DNA of 6,587 bases from Bacteroidales bacterium (GTDB taxonomy: Bacteria; Bacteroidota; Bacteroidia; Bacteroidales; UBA932). The notes under the pieces were generated by a model. It was not told where the DNA came from, searched no databases, and was given only the letters and a program-made list of their open reading frames with translations. The stretch covers positions 1 through 6,587 of the forward strand of contig SFJA01000084.1 of the NCBI GenBank assembly GCA_004556005.1, written 5' to 3'. The translations under genes and the position numbers were made by a program. Of the stretch, positions 1 through 5,733 are shown in pieces. Every line of letters begins with the position of its first letter. Positions within the stretch are counted from its first letter, which is position 1.

Positions 1-303
1 CAGGAAAACAAAGCCGAAGAGGTGATAATCAACGGATTAAGCGACACCGAGTGGAGCTACTTCTCATTCGAAAGCGGAACCGTGGTAGGCCGAAGCGAAT
101 TGAACAACAAAGAACAGGACGCACAATGGGCAAACCGCAAAGACTGGGACATAGCGATCTGCGGTGACTATATCAAAACAAACGGCGGCACCTCCGGCAA
201 CGGATTCGCCGGCGCCCAGATCAACACGACATCCACATACGACGCCCTCACCGAAGCTCCCGCTGACGGATATCTCATTGATACACTGTACCTCGACAGG
301 TAG
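1..303 (+). CDS. HmuY-like haem-binding protein fragment, copy 1 (5' end outside window, C-terminal half missing)
   Basis: The frame is open from the first base and stops with TAG at 301-303, giving 100 visible residues. The segment with WSYFSFESGTVVG, then DWDIAICGDYIKTNGGTSG, then a GYLIDTLYLDR end resembles the N-terminal half of the HmuY family. These are secreted or surface lipoproteins that capture haem in Bacteroidota and usually work with TonB-dependent receptors. Family members are roughly 200 residues long, and in P. gingivalis HmuY the two haem-ligating histidines lie in the C-terminal half. This frame stops before that half, so the product probably cannot bind haem as HmuY does. 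The signal peptide, if any, lies outside the window. A GNAT remnant converges on it with four bases between the two stop codons. It is almost identical to the frame at 6232-6534, which ends at the same codon. A naturally short paralogue is possible, but a truncated gene is more likely. Family assignment is from recalled motifs only. Confidence 0.6.
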   Translation, partial: QENKAEEVIINGLSDTEWSYFSFESGTVVGRSELNNKEQDAQWANRKDWDIAICGDYIKTNGGTSGNGFAGAQINTTSTYDALTEAPADGYLIDTLYLDR

Positions 304-356
304 TTTCCTATCTTGCAATCAATTGACATGCAAGGCGTTCGCTGCCGTTCCAGCAA
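1..356 (+). repeat. Long direct repeat, left copy
   Basis: These 356 bases align without gaps to 6232-6587, with about 16 mismatches by eye (roughly 95% identity). The repeat carries the truncated HmuY-like frame and the 3' end of the convergent GNAT gene. Neither outer limit can be set, because the left copy starts at the first base of the window and the right copy ends at the last. Five of the mismatches change the HmuY-like protein. Confidence 0.92.
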
Positions 357-559
357 TGGATGATGCCACAGTAGCGGTATCCTTCGCGGAGTAGGGCATT
401 GCGCATCACGCTATTGTCCCTATGGGTGTCGATGCGGATGGAGTCGTACTGTGCCAGGGCAAATACCTCCTGCATTCTCTCCAGGTCTTCGCGCACGGCT
501 TTGCGTATGACAATGCTGCCGTGACCATCTATTATCAGTGGGCGAATATTATCCAACAT
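308..559 (-). pseudogene. GNAT-family N-acetyltransferase with in-frame internal deletion
   Basis: The 83-residue minus-strand frame joins two recognisable ends of a GNAT acetyltransferase. Residues 17-38 (IRKAVREDLERMQEVFALAQ) look like the N-terminal strand and helix of the fold. Residues 39-83 (YDSIRIDTHRDN, then GYRYCGIIH and NGSERLACQLI) look like the C-terminal part. Such proteins are usually about 160-180 residues. The 80-90 residues in between, which include the acetyl-CoA-binding loop, are missing at about 446-451, and the reading frame is kept. The enzyme would therefore be inactive. The usual tyrosine in the ERLAYQL end is cysteine here, whereas the second copy at the right edge of the window has tyrosine. 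This points to a decaying duplicate. The ATG at 557-559 is the only visible start, and residues 1-16 do not look like the family. Translation into a short stable protein cannot be excluded. Confidence 0.7.
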
Positions 560-628
560 GACTTGATTTTTACAATACTACGAATCTACGAAAAATTGGT
601 GACTTATTTGTTACATTATTAGAATACC

Positions 629-659
629 TTGTTTATATTTCTAAAAAGCATTAATTTTG
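629..659 (+). promoter_or_regulatory. Predicted Bacteroidota promoter of the AbiEi-type antitoxin gene
   Basis: A perfect TAnnTTTG -7 element (TAATTTTG, 652-659) follows a TTG at 629-631 with a 20-base spacer, close to the Bacteroidota consensus. Transcription would start near 665, leaving a leader of about 16 bases before the ATG at 682. The -7 element lies inside the spacer of the inverted repeat at 634-677. Confidence 0.6.
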
Positions 660-677
660 TAGCGTTTTAGAAATATA
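634..677. promoter_or_regulatory. Candidate AbiEi operator: perfect 13-bp inverted repeat around the -7 element
   Basis: TATATTTCTAAAA (634-646) is the exact reverse complement of TTTTAGAAATATA (665-677), with 18 bases between. The spacer contains the predicted -7 element, and the right arm covers the predicted transcription start, so a protein bound to both arms would block initiation. Characterised AbiEi antitoxins repress their own operons by binding inverted repeats in the promoter. Given the adjacent AbiEi-type gene, autoregulation is the natural reading. The symmetry is seen directly; the binding protein is inferred. Confidence 0.6.
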
Positions 678-681
678 TAGT

Positions 682-1326
682 ATGGTAGGTTTTATTGAGT
701 TCAAGGAAAAGTTGTTGCCTGAGGGGTGTTTCTCCATTCATCAGGCACGTCTTTATTTCCCGACTTTTGATCGAAATAACTTGACTCGATGGACAAAGAA
801 GGGCCTTTTGCTTCGACTACGGCAGGAGTGGTATGCCTTTCCCGAACTGCTTCAGCGTCCTGACTTTGCCCGTTACATAGCAGGTAGAATTTACCGTCCC
901 TCCTATATCAGCCTTCATACGGCATTGAGTATCTATGGTATGATACCGGAGGCTGTATCAAGCATTACGTCAGTTTCTACCTTGAAAACTGCTAGATTTG
1001 AGAATGCGTTCGGACAGTATACATATCAGAATGTGAAGCCGGAGTTATTCTTCGGTTATAAGCCTGTGATGCTAACTGTCAATACCGCCATCATCAATGC
1101 GCCCAAGCAGGCATGGATGCTTGCTCATCCGGAGAAAGCCTTGTTGGATTTGCTCTATCTTTATCCTTTCTATAACAGCGAAGAAGAAATTGAGCAACTT
1201 CGTCTGGATGATGACTATATGACAGGCGAACTTAATCTTGGACGTCTTTCGGAGTATCAACAGAAGATTGGTAATAAGGCTCTGGATGCCCGCGTAAAGA
1301 TTCTTCGCAAAATCTATGACTTATGA
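682..1326 (+). CDS. Type IV toxin-antitoxin AbiEi-family antitoxin / transcriptional regulator (orphan)
   Basis: The 214-residue product resembles AbiEi-type antitoxins of Bacteroidota, which act in the cytoplasm as DNA-binding autorepressors and counteract a nucleotidyltransferase toxin (AbiEii). Residues 15-55 form a winged-helix-like start (FSIHQARLYFP, NLTRWTKKGLLLRLRQEWYAF). Residues 69-160 carry the family core, including GRIYRPSYISLHTALSIYG, SVSTLKTARFE, ELFFGY and the helix AHPEKALLDLLYL. Length is normal for the family and there is no signal peptide or membrane segment. The ATG at 682 sits just downstream of a good promoter and no alternative start fits better. The stop overlaps the next ATG by four bases (ATGA), the usual translational coupling to the toxin gene. 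That toxin gene is only a stump here, so the antitoxin is an orphan. The gene is AT-richer than the genes from 1656 onward, consistent with horizontal acquisition. Confidence 0.85.
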   Translation: MVGFIEFKEKLLPEGCFSIHQARLYFPTFDRNNLTRWTKKGLLLRLRQEWYAFPELLQRPDFARYIAGRIYRPSYISLHTALSIYGMIPEAVSSITSVSTLKTARFENAFGQYTYQNVKPELFFGYKPVMLTVNTAIINAPKQAWMLAHPEKALLDLLYLYPFYNSEEEIEQLRLDDDYMTGELNLGRLSEYQQKIGNKALDARVKILRKIYDL

Positions 1327-1388
1327 TTGACCTGAATTACATCAATGGTTATTATCCTGCACAATTTGCAGGCAATGCCACTTTTCAT
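1323..1388 (+). pseudogene. AbiEii-type nucleotidyltransferase toxin, N-terminal stump
   Basis: An ATG overlaps the antitoxin stop by four bases and opens MIDLNYINGYYPAQFAGNAT, which resembles the first residues of Bacteroidota AbiEii/AbiGii-type toxins (typically MID.xYI..YYPA....NA.F). After about codon 21-24 the similarity ends. The frame runs on to 1589, but only as the antisense of an AlkD-like remnant. The nucleotidyltransferase core (GG-T and D-D motifs, expected after about residue 45) is absent, so no toxin can be made from this gene. The breakpoint lies at about 1386-1396, where base composition shifts from AT-rich to GC-rich. The assignment rests on a short match plus its position after the antitoxin. 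Confidence 0.65.
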
Positions 1389-1568
1389 ATTAAGTTTCAG
1401 CGATTTGACCGTATCTTCCGGCAACTTCTCGCAGGCGTATCTCCGCATCGTAGCCGGCATTCTGTCCCAATTCTTCCGCAGGTATCCGACAAGCCTTCCG
1501 GGGTCGCGTTTGCCTGCTTCCCGCAGCATCCATCCGGTCGCCTTCTGCAGCAGCCCGTGGTGCCCGGA
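1388..1568 (-). pseudogene. DNA alkylation repair enzyme (AlkD-like), C-terminal remnant
   Basis: The minus strand reads LLQKATGWMLREAGKRDPG, then a stretch ending RMPATMRRYACEKLPEDTV. This matches the end of AlkD-like HEAT-repeat DNA glycosylases, whose C-terminus typically reads KA.GW.LRE.GKRD....MPRTMLRYAIEKLPE. Those enzymes remove alkylated bases and are usually about 220-240 residues. Only about 55 are present here. A stop codon lies just upstream at 1569-1571, and neither other frame up to 1655 shows more of the protein. Downstream, the reading frame runs into antisense abiE sequence and stops at 1314-1316. Both ends are therefore broken. Its GC-rich composition matches the kinase gene next to it, so it is probably an old resident gene cut by the abiE segment or by a deletion. 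Confidence 0.65.
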
Positions 1569-1629
1569 TTATGCTGTGGTACTCCCTGAGCCCGGACCCG
1601 CATTTCGGGACGAATTGACTTGTCTGAAC

Positions 1630-1651
1630 ATTTGCATCCATATATGCAAAT
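1630..1651 (-). terminator. Hairpin just after the sensor kinase stop, possible terminator
   Basis: ATTTGCAT (1630-1637) and ATGCAAAT (1644-1651) form a perfect 8-bp stem with a 6-base loop, starting five bases beyond the kinase stop codon at 1656-1658. There is no T-run after it on the minus strand and the stem is AT-rich, so intrinsic termination would be weak. It could instead protect the 3' end of the transcript. Confidence 0.35.
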
Positions 1652-1655
1652 ATAC

Positions 1656-2936
1656 CTATTTTTTCAGCGTAAAATCAATCTCAAGCCCGCTGCCGGACCA
1701 ATTCTCCCCACCCCGGACGTCCCCGCCCAGCTGTCTGGCGCTGACCGTGCCGCAGTGGAATGCGACTGCGTTTCGCACGATGGAGAGCCCGAGGCCGGAC
1801 CCCTCGCATTTATCGGGCGCCGGAACCCGGAAGAAGCGCTCGAATATCTTCTCGAGGTACTTTGCCTCCACGCCGCGACCGGTATCGTAGTATCTGACCA
1901 GCAGCTTGCCGTCGGCGCTTTCGTGCGCCTCGACGTGAATCACAAAGTCCCTGCCCGCGTACTGGAGCGAATTCTCCACCAGATTCCTGAACAGCGCGTA
2001 GAGCAGGCCCTGATTGCCGTTCACGCTGGTTTCGGGACTCACGAGGTTTTCGACCCGGACCCCGCTGCCGACTATGCTGCCCTCCAGCTCTTCAAAGACA
2101 TCCTCAAGTATGTGCCTTATCCCGACGTGCTCTTTCGTTAGCATGTCCGGAGCCTGTTCCATCTTGGTAATCAGCGCGATATCTTTGATGAGGCAGGACA
2201 GCCGCAAGCTCTGCCGGTAGGCCTTCTCGATAAACGAATTCTTCTTGGCGCTGTCCATCCCCGGGTTTGATATGACAGTCTCGAGGTAGCCGCGAATGCT
2301 TGTGACCGGGGTGCGCAGCTCGTGCGCGATGTTGTTGGTCAGGTCCTTCTTCTGCGAGCGCAGCCTGTTGTCGGTCTCCTTATCGTTCTCCTCGTTCATC
2401 CTTTTGGTTATCAACATAATGCAAAGAGCTGCCACCGCAACCATCAGGGCGAGTATCAGAGCGATCATCCAATCAGGATGCAGCATTTTTTTCCTTTCGA
2501 GTGTAAACGGAAGAGCCGTACGCACGATGTGGTCGCCGTAAGTGCGGGCGTAATAGATGTATTCCTGCCCGTCGCTGTCCGACCGCCTCAGCGAAACGCC
2601 GCTGCCCTTTTCCAGGCTCTCCATAATTTCGGGCCGTCCGGAGTGGTTCCCGTCCGCCTTTGTGCTCGAGTCGAACATCACAAATCCCGCACTGTCGATC
2701 ACCGTCACCCTCACGCCTTCCGGCAGGATGCGGTCTATGCCCTCGAGCGAATTCTCCCCGTCCGGCACGCTCTTCTCCCTGTTCAGCACGCTCTCCACCA
2801 CGTCCGCACAGGTCTCCAGCCGCGCGGAAAGCACCTGCTCCTTGTACTGCCGTTCGCTCCGCATCAGTATCCCGACGCATGCGGCGCACAGCCCCACAAA
2901 GACCAGCAGAATTGCAAACCCAAGCCGCCGTTTCAT
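1656..2936 (-). CDS. PhoR-like membrane sensor histidine kinase
   Basis: The 426-residue inner-membrane kinase is the likely sensor of the two-component pair. Segments in order are: TM1 (about 6-26), an extracytoplasmic sensor (27-155), TM2 (156-177), the dimerisation/phosphoacceptor domain with HELRTP (phosphorylated His205), and an ATP-binding domain with N-box NLVENSLQYA (318-327), G1 DTGRGV (351-356), F-box FERFF (365-369) and G2 GSGLGLS (379-385). All catalytic motifs are intact. The sensor reads VTVIDSAGFVMFDS, then NHSGRPEI (97-104), then IVRTALPF, which is typical of the cache-like sensors of PhoR-type kinases. Only about 27 residues separate TM2 from His205, so there is no room for a HAMP or PAS domain, unlike many PhoR proteins. 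Its ATG overlaps the regulator's stop by four bases (ATGA), implying coupled translation. The Na/Pi transporter beyond the regulator supports a phosphate role. The actual signal is not proven. Confidence 0.88.
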   Translation of the reverse strand: MKRRLGFAILLVFVGLCAACVGILMRSERQYKEQVLSARLETCADVVESVLNREKSVPDGENSLEGIDRILPEGVRVTVIDSAGFVMFDSSTKADGNHSGRPEIMESLEKGSGVSLRRSDSDGQEYIYYARTYGDHIVRTALPFTLERKKMLHPDWMIALILALMVAVAALCIMLITKRMNEENDKETDNRLRSQKKDLTNNIAHELRTPVTSIRGYLETVISNPGMDSAKKNSFIEKAYRQSLRLSCLIKDIALITKMEQAPDMLTKEHVGIRHILEDVFEELEGSIVGSGVRVENLVSPETSVNGNQGLLYALFRNLVENSLQYAGRDFVIHVEAHESADGKLLVRYYDTGRGVEAKYLEKIFERFFRVPAPDKCEGSGLGLSIVRNAVAFHCGTVSARQLGGDVRGGENWSGSGLEIDFTLKK

Positions 2937-3616
2937 ACTTCCCTGTCCAATTCAAGCGAATACCCGAATCCCTGTCTGTTCTGCACCAGGGCCCGCTTTT
3001 CGCCAAGTTTTGCCCGGATCCGGGCTATATGCACATCCACGGTCCGTTCAAGCACGTAAGGCACTGCGCCCCAGACCTGCTGCAGGATTTCGTTGCGGGA
3101 AAAACTCCTCCCGGGCTCCGAAGCAAGCAGAAGGAGGATTTCGAATTCTTTCCTGCTCAGGGCCAGCTCCTGTCCGTCGATGGCAACGCTGCCTCCCGCG
3201 GTGTCGAAACTCAGCGGTCCGGCCTGCAGGACATTGCTCCGGTGCTTGCGGCTGCGCCTGAGGACAGCCTGGATGCGGGCGAGTACCTCGCTGGTAGAGA
3301 AGGGCTTGCGAATGTAGTCGTCTCCTCCGGCGGAGAATCCCGTCAGAAGGTCGTTTTCCCCGTCGCGTGCGGTCAGGAAAATTATGGGAATGAGGCCGTT
3401 ATCGAGACTGCGTATCTTCCCGGCGAGTTTGAATCCGCTGATGCCGGGCAGCATCACGTCCAGCAATATGAGATCGGGAGCCTCGCCCTGCTGGATAAGA
3501 AGCATTGCCGCCTCTCCGCTGTCTGCCTCGATGACCTGATAACCGGCCGCGGACAGGTTGAATGAAAGGATTTCCCTTATGTCCGCTTCGTCGTCAACAA
3601 CAAGTATCTTAATCAT
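2933..3616 (-). CDS. PhoB/OmpR-family response regulator transcription factor
   Basis: The 227-residue cytoplasmic regulator is the partner of the kinase encoded just downstream. The receiver domain (1-121) has the acidic pair Asp8-Asp9, phosphoacceptor Asp53 in LLDVMLPG, Thr82 and Lys104 in RKPF. The winged-helix output domain (about 130-225) has LSRKEFEILLLLASEPG and the recognition-helix signature RTVDVHIARIRAKLG, followed by the wing GFGYSL. Length and motifs match PhoB-type regulators (about 230 residues). The ATG at 3614-3616 gives a proper MIKILVVDDE start. The predicted promoter is so close that the transcript may be almost leaderless. The divergent transporter gene and the phased repeats between them suggest regulation of both operons. 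It is not certain to be the organism's only PhoB, and a different stimulus is possible. Confidence 0.92.
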   Translation of the reverse strand: MIKILVVDDEADIREILSFNLSAAGYQVIEADSGEAAMLLIQQGEAPDLILLDVMLPGISGFKLAGKIRSLDNGLIPIIFLTARDGENDLLTGFSAGGDDYIRKPFSTSEVLARIQAVLRRSRKHRSNVLQAGPLSFDTAGGSVAIDGQELALSRKEFEILLLLASEPGRSFSRNEILQQVWGAVPYVLERTVDVHIARIRAKLGEKRALVQNRQGFGYSLELDREV

Positions 3617-3621
3617 ATCGG

Positions 3622-3652
3622 CAAAATTAATAAAAACCCCGACGCTCGCAAA
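3622..3652 (-). promoter_or_regulatory. Predicted promoter of the regulator-kinase operon
   Basis: On the minus strand, TTTG (3652-3649), a 19-base spacer and TAATTTTG (3629-3622) match the Bacteroidota promoter consensus exactly. The -7 element ends only five bases before the ATG at 3616, so the transcript would be leaderless or have a leader of a few bases. The phased TTGTTA repeats begin 17 bases upstream. Confidence 0.7.
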
Positions 3653-3668
3653 GAGGGTGCGGACCGAC

Positions 3669-3718
3669 TTGTTACAATATTGTTAAGGCCTGCCGCCGTA
3701 TTGTTAAATCTCTGCTAA
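3669..3718. promoter_or_regulatory. Phased direct repeats, candidate response-regulator (Pho-box-like) binding site
   Basis: TTGTTA occurs at 3669, 3680 and 3701, and a weaker CTGCTAA at 3712. The starts are 11, 21 and 11 bases apart, so all lie on one face of the helix. OmpR/PhoB-family regulators bind tandem direct repeats with an 11-base period. Read on the minus strand the repeats are (T/G)TAACAA, close to the TTAACA repeats of Bacillus PhoP boxes. The array sits upstream of the -33 elements of both divergent promoters, as expected for shared activation. The pattern is seen directly; the binding factor is inferred. Confidence 0.55.
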
Positions 3719-3742
3719 ATTCGCCTCTCCGCGCCATTCAAC

Positions 3743-3775
3743 TTGCTGTCGGATGGCCAATTAAGTGCATATTTG
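3743..3775 (+). promoter_or_regulatory. Predicted promoter of the Na/Pi cotransporter gene
   Basis: TTG at 3743-3745 and CATATTTG at 3768-3775 (7 of 8 positions of TAnnTTTG counted by core match) are separated by 22 bases. Transcription would begin near 3782, about 15 bases before the ATG at 3797. The match is weaker than for the divergent promoter, which would suit an activator-dependent promoter. Confidence 0.45.
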
Positions 3776-3796
3776 CTGCGAAATCGAGATTTAATT

Positions 3797-5488
3797 ATGG
3801 TACTTAGTATTCTGACACTTCTCGGAGCCTTGGGAATGTTCCTCTTCGGAATGAACATGATGAGCTCCGGACTGCAGAAAGCGGCGGGTTCGGGACTGCG
3901 GCATCTGCTTGGCGCAATGACTTCCAACCCTTTCAAGGGCGTGCTTACCGGATTCGGAATAACAGCGGTAATCCAGTCCTCCAGCGCCACGACGGTAATG
4001 GTTGTCGGCTTTGTGAGCGCAGGCCTGCTGTCGCTCGCCCAGGCAATCGGAGTGATAATGGGCGCGAACATAGGAACCACGATGACGGCCTGGATCATAG
4101 CCGTATTCGGATTCAAAGCGGACATATCCATCATCGCAGTGCCGCTGATGGCCCTGGGATTTGTACTCAGTCTATCAAAAAGAGAAAAACTTCGCAACAT
4201 CAGCGAGCTGGTTATGGGATTCTCCCTGCTCTTCCTCGGCCTTTCACTGATGAAAAACAGTGTCCCTGACCTCAGACAGCACCCTGAAGTGCTCTCCTTC
4301 ATACAAGGCTGGTCAGGCCACGGATTCGGCTCGGTATTGCTCTTCCTCGCCCTCGGAACGGTCCTCACCCTCATCCTGCAATCATCCAGCGCAACCGTGG
4401 CCCTCACGCTCATAATGCTGGATATGGAATGGATACAATTCGACATGGCGGCAGCAATGGTGCTCGGAGAGAACATAGGCACAACCATCACCGCCAACAT
4501 AGCGGCAGCGGTAGGAAGCGTCAACGCCAGAAGAGCGGCACTGGCCCATACGGTTTTTAACCTCTTTGGAGTCATCTGGGTCCTGGCAATCTTCAAACCC
4601 TTCGTACACTTCGTCCAGTCGATAGTCGAATCGTTCGGCCTCGACGCAGCAACCACAAGGGTATATTCACTCTCGATGCTGCACACCGTATTCAACCTCA
4701 TCAACACCTGCATCCTGATATGGTTCACCAAACAGATAGAATCGCTGGTAACCGCAGTCATACGGGAACCTAAACGCGACGACTCCGACACCAGAGACTT
4801 CACCATCCGCTACCTCGATTACGGCCTAGTCCCAACACCTGAACTTGCAATCATCGAAGCCCGCAAAGAGGTAGTCCACTTCGGCACAGTGATGAAAAAC
4901 GCGCTCGAATACATCAGTTCCGCCATAGCCCTCTCAGGCAACTCCGACCGCTTCACTTTCTACCGTGAAAAACTTGTAAAGTATGAGAAAATCTCGGACA
5001 ATATGGAATATGAAATAGTCAAATTCCTCAACGACCTCAACCGGGACGAACTCAGCGAAAACTCCAAACGAGCCGTACGTTCATACATAAGGATATGCTC
5101 CGAACTCGAATCCCTCGGCGACAGCGGCGAAGCCATCAGCCGGACAATCAACAATATGAACGCCTACGACAGACATCTCAGTCAGGAACATATCGCCAGT
5201 CTGAGCAAAATGACCGGCTTGCTCTCACAGGCATACGAAGATATGATATACAATCTCGAACACGAAACATCCCTCGACGACATCACCAACGCCGAAACTG
5301 ACGAAAAAGCAATAAACACCTACCGTAACGAACGCCGGGACTTTGAATTGAGCCGCATCGAAAGCAGTGGCGAAGGCTACTTCGAAGCCGTATTCTACCT
5401 CAACATCCTCGACGCCCTCGAAAAGATGGGCGACTTCCTCATCAACATCTCCCAGGCCCTGCAAGGCGTCTCCCGCAAAGCCGAATAA
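3797..5488 (+). CDS. Na+/phosphate cotransporter (NptA/PF02690 family) with C-terminal PhoU-like domain
   Basis: The 563-residue product belongs to the sodium-coupled phosphate transporter family, located in the inner membrane. Residues 1-320 are the transporter, made of two related halves. Each has a QSSSAT motif (60-65 and 195-200) and a G-x-NIGTT motif (89-95 and 224-230), the inverted-repeat substrate and Na+ site signature. Several hydrophobic segments span 1-125, 136-152, 178-210 and 250-312. Residues about 340-555 are helical and PhoU-like (ARKEVVHFG, KYEKISDNMEYEI, SELESLGDSGEAI, ALEKMGDFLINISQAL), a common C-terminal extension of bacterial members. The ATG at 3797 was preferred over an in-frame TTG at 3743 because MVLSILTLLGALGMFLFGM is the normal family start and the predicted promoter overlaps the longer version. 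It is divergent from the PhoB/PhoR-like pair, so phosphate import and regulation are probably linked. Export of phosphate is possible for some relatives. Confidence 0.92.
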   Translation: MVLSILTLLGALGMFLFGMNMMSSGLQKAAGSGLRHLLGAMTSNPFKGVLTGFGITAVIQSSSATTVMVVGFVSAGLLSLAQAIGVIMGANIGTTMTAWIIAVFGFKADISIIAVPLMALGFVLSLSKREKLRNISELVMGFSLLFLGLSLMKNSVPDLRQHPEVLSFIQGWSGHGFGSVLLFLALGTVLTLILQSSSATVALTLIMLDMEWIQFDMAAAMVLGENIGTTITANIAAAVGSVNARRAALAHTVFNLFGVIWVLAIFKPFVHFVQSIVESFGLDAATTRVYSLSMLHTVFNLINTCILIWFTKQIESLVTAVIREPKRDDSDTRDFTIRYLDYGLVPTPELAIIEARKEVVHFGTVMKNALEYISSAIALSGNSDRFTFYREKLVKYEKISDNMEYEIVKFLNDLNRDELSENSKRAVRSYIRICSELESLGDSGEAISRTINNMNAYDRHLSQEHIASLSKMTGLLSQAYEDMIYNLEHETSLDDITNAETDEKAINTYRNERRDFELSRIESSGEGYFEAVFYLNILDALEKMGDFLINISQALQGVSRKAE

Positions 5489-5490
5489 CG

Positions 5491-5640
5491 CGGCAGGGAG
5501 GTTGGCGGTTGGTTTTCGGGCCGGTGCCGGCGGTTGGTTGGCTCGGGTTGGGTTTGGCTGGCTTTGGCAGGCTGGTTGGCGGTGGTCGGGCGAGGGGCGG
5601 CTGGGAGGTTGGCTGGGTCGCGGGGCTCGTGGCCGGGGCG
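5491..5640. other. G-rich, A-poor low-complexity tract after the transporter gene
   Basis: Starting two bases after the transporter stop, about 150 bases consist almost wholly of G, T and C on the plus strand, with G pairs and triplets every few bases (GGTTGGCGGTTGG at 5500-5512 is one example). Many short-loop G-quadruplexes could form in DNA or in the transporter mRNA 3' end. No classic terminator (GC stem plus T-run) is seen; GCCGGTGCCGGC at 5520-5531 is a small imperfect palindrome without T-run. Minus-strand frames through it are low-complexity Pro/Ala/Thr/Gln and do not look like genes. Confidence 0.6.
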
Positions 5641-5650
5641 GAAATGAATT

Positions 5651-5708
5651 CATCGCGCGTCGGGAAATGCCTTGGACGAGCGTAGGATGGCGATCGGCTC
5701 GCGCGATG
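5651..5708. repeat. 58-bp palindromic repeat, unit A
   Basis: The unit starts CATCGCGCG and ends with its exact reverse complement CGCGCGATG, a perfect 9-bp terminal inverted repeat. It aligns without gaps to unit B (6058-6115) at 45 of 58 positions. The inner stem seen in B is lost here. Confidence 0.75.
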
Positions 5709-5733
5709 GCATAACTGTCCCCGCGATGACGCT

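Noticed and set aside
64..318. Minus-strand 84-codon frame opposite the HmuY-like fragment, repeated at 6295-6549
   Set aside because: It is present in both copies only because the DNA is duplicated; no family resemblance and no promoter.
578..592. Tandem CTACGAA pair upstream of the abiE region as an attachment site
   Set aside because: The repeat is only seven bases, there is no integrase or second copy at the far end, so an attachment site cannot be supported.
1345..2141. Plus-strand open frames of 88-181 codons opposite the AlkD remnant and kinase gene
   Set aside because: They are antisense to a better-supported gene or remnant; beyond the toxin stump no residues resemble a known family.
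2322..3565. Plus-strand open frames of 234-301 codons opposite the kinase and regulator
   Set aside because: They are shadows of GC-rich coding sequence on the other strand; the kinase and regulator motifs are complete and in frame on the minus strand.
3715..4806. Minus-strand 363-codon open frame inside the transporter gene
   Set aside because: It is antisense to the two QSSSAT transporter halves and gives a Ser/Thr/Met-rich sequence typical of an antisense reading.
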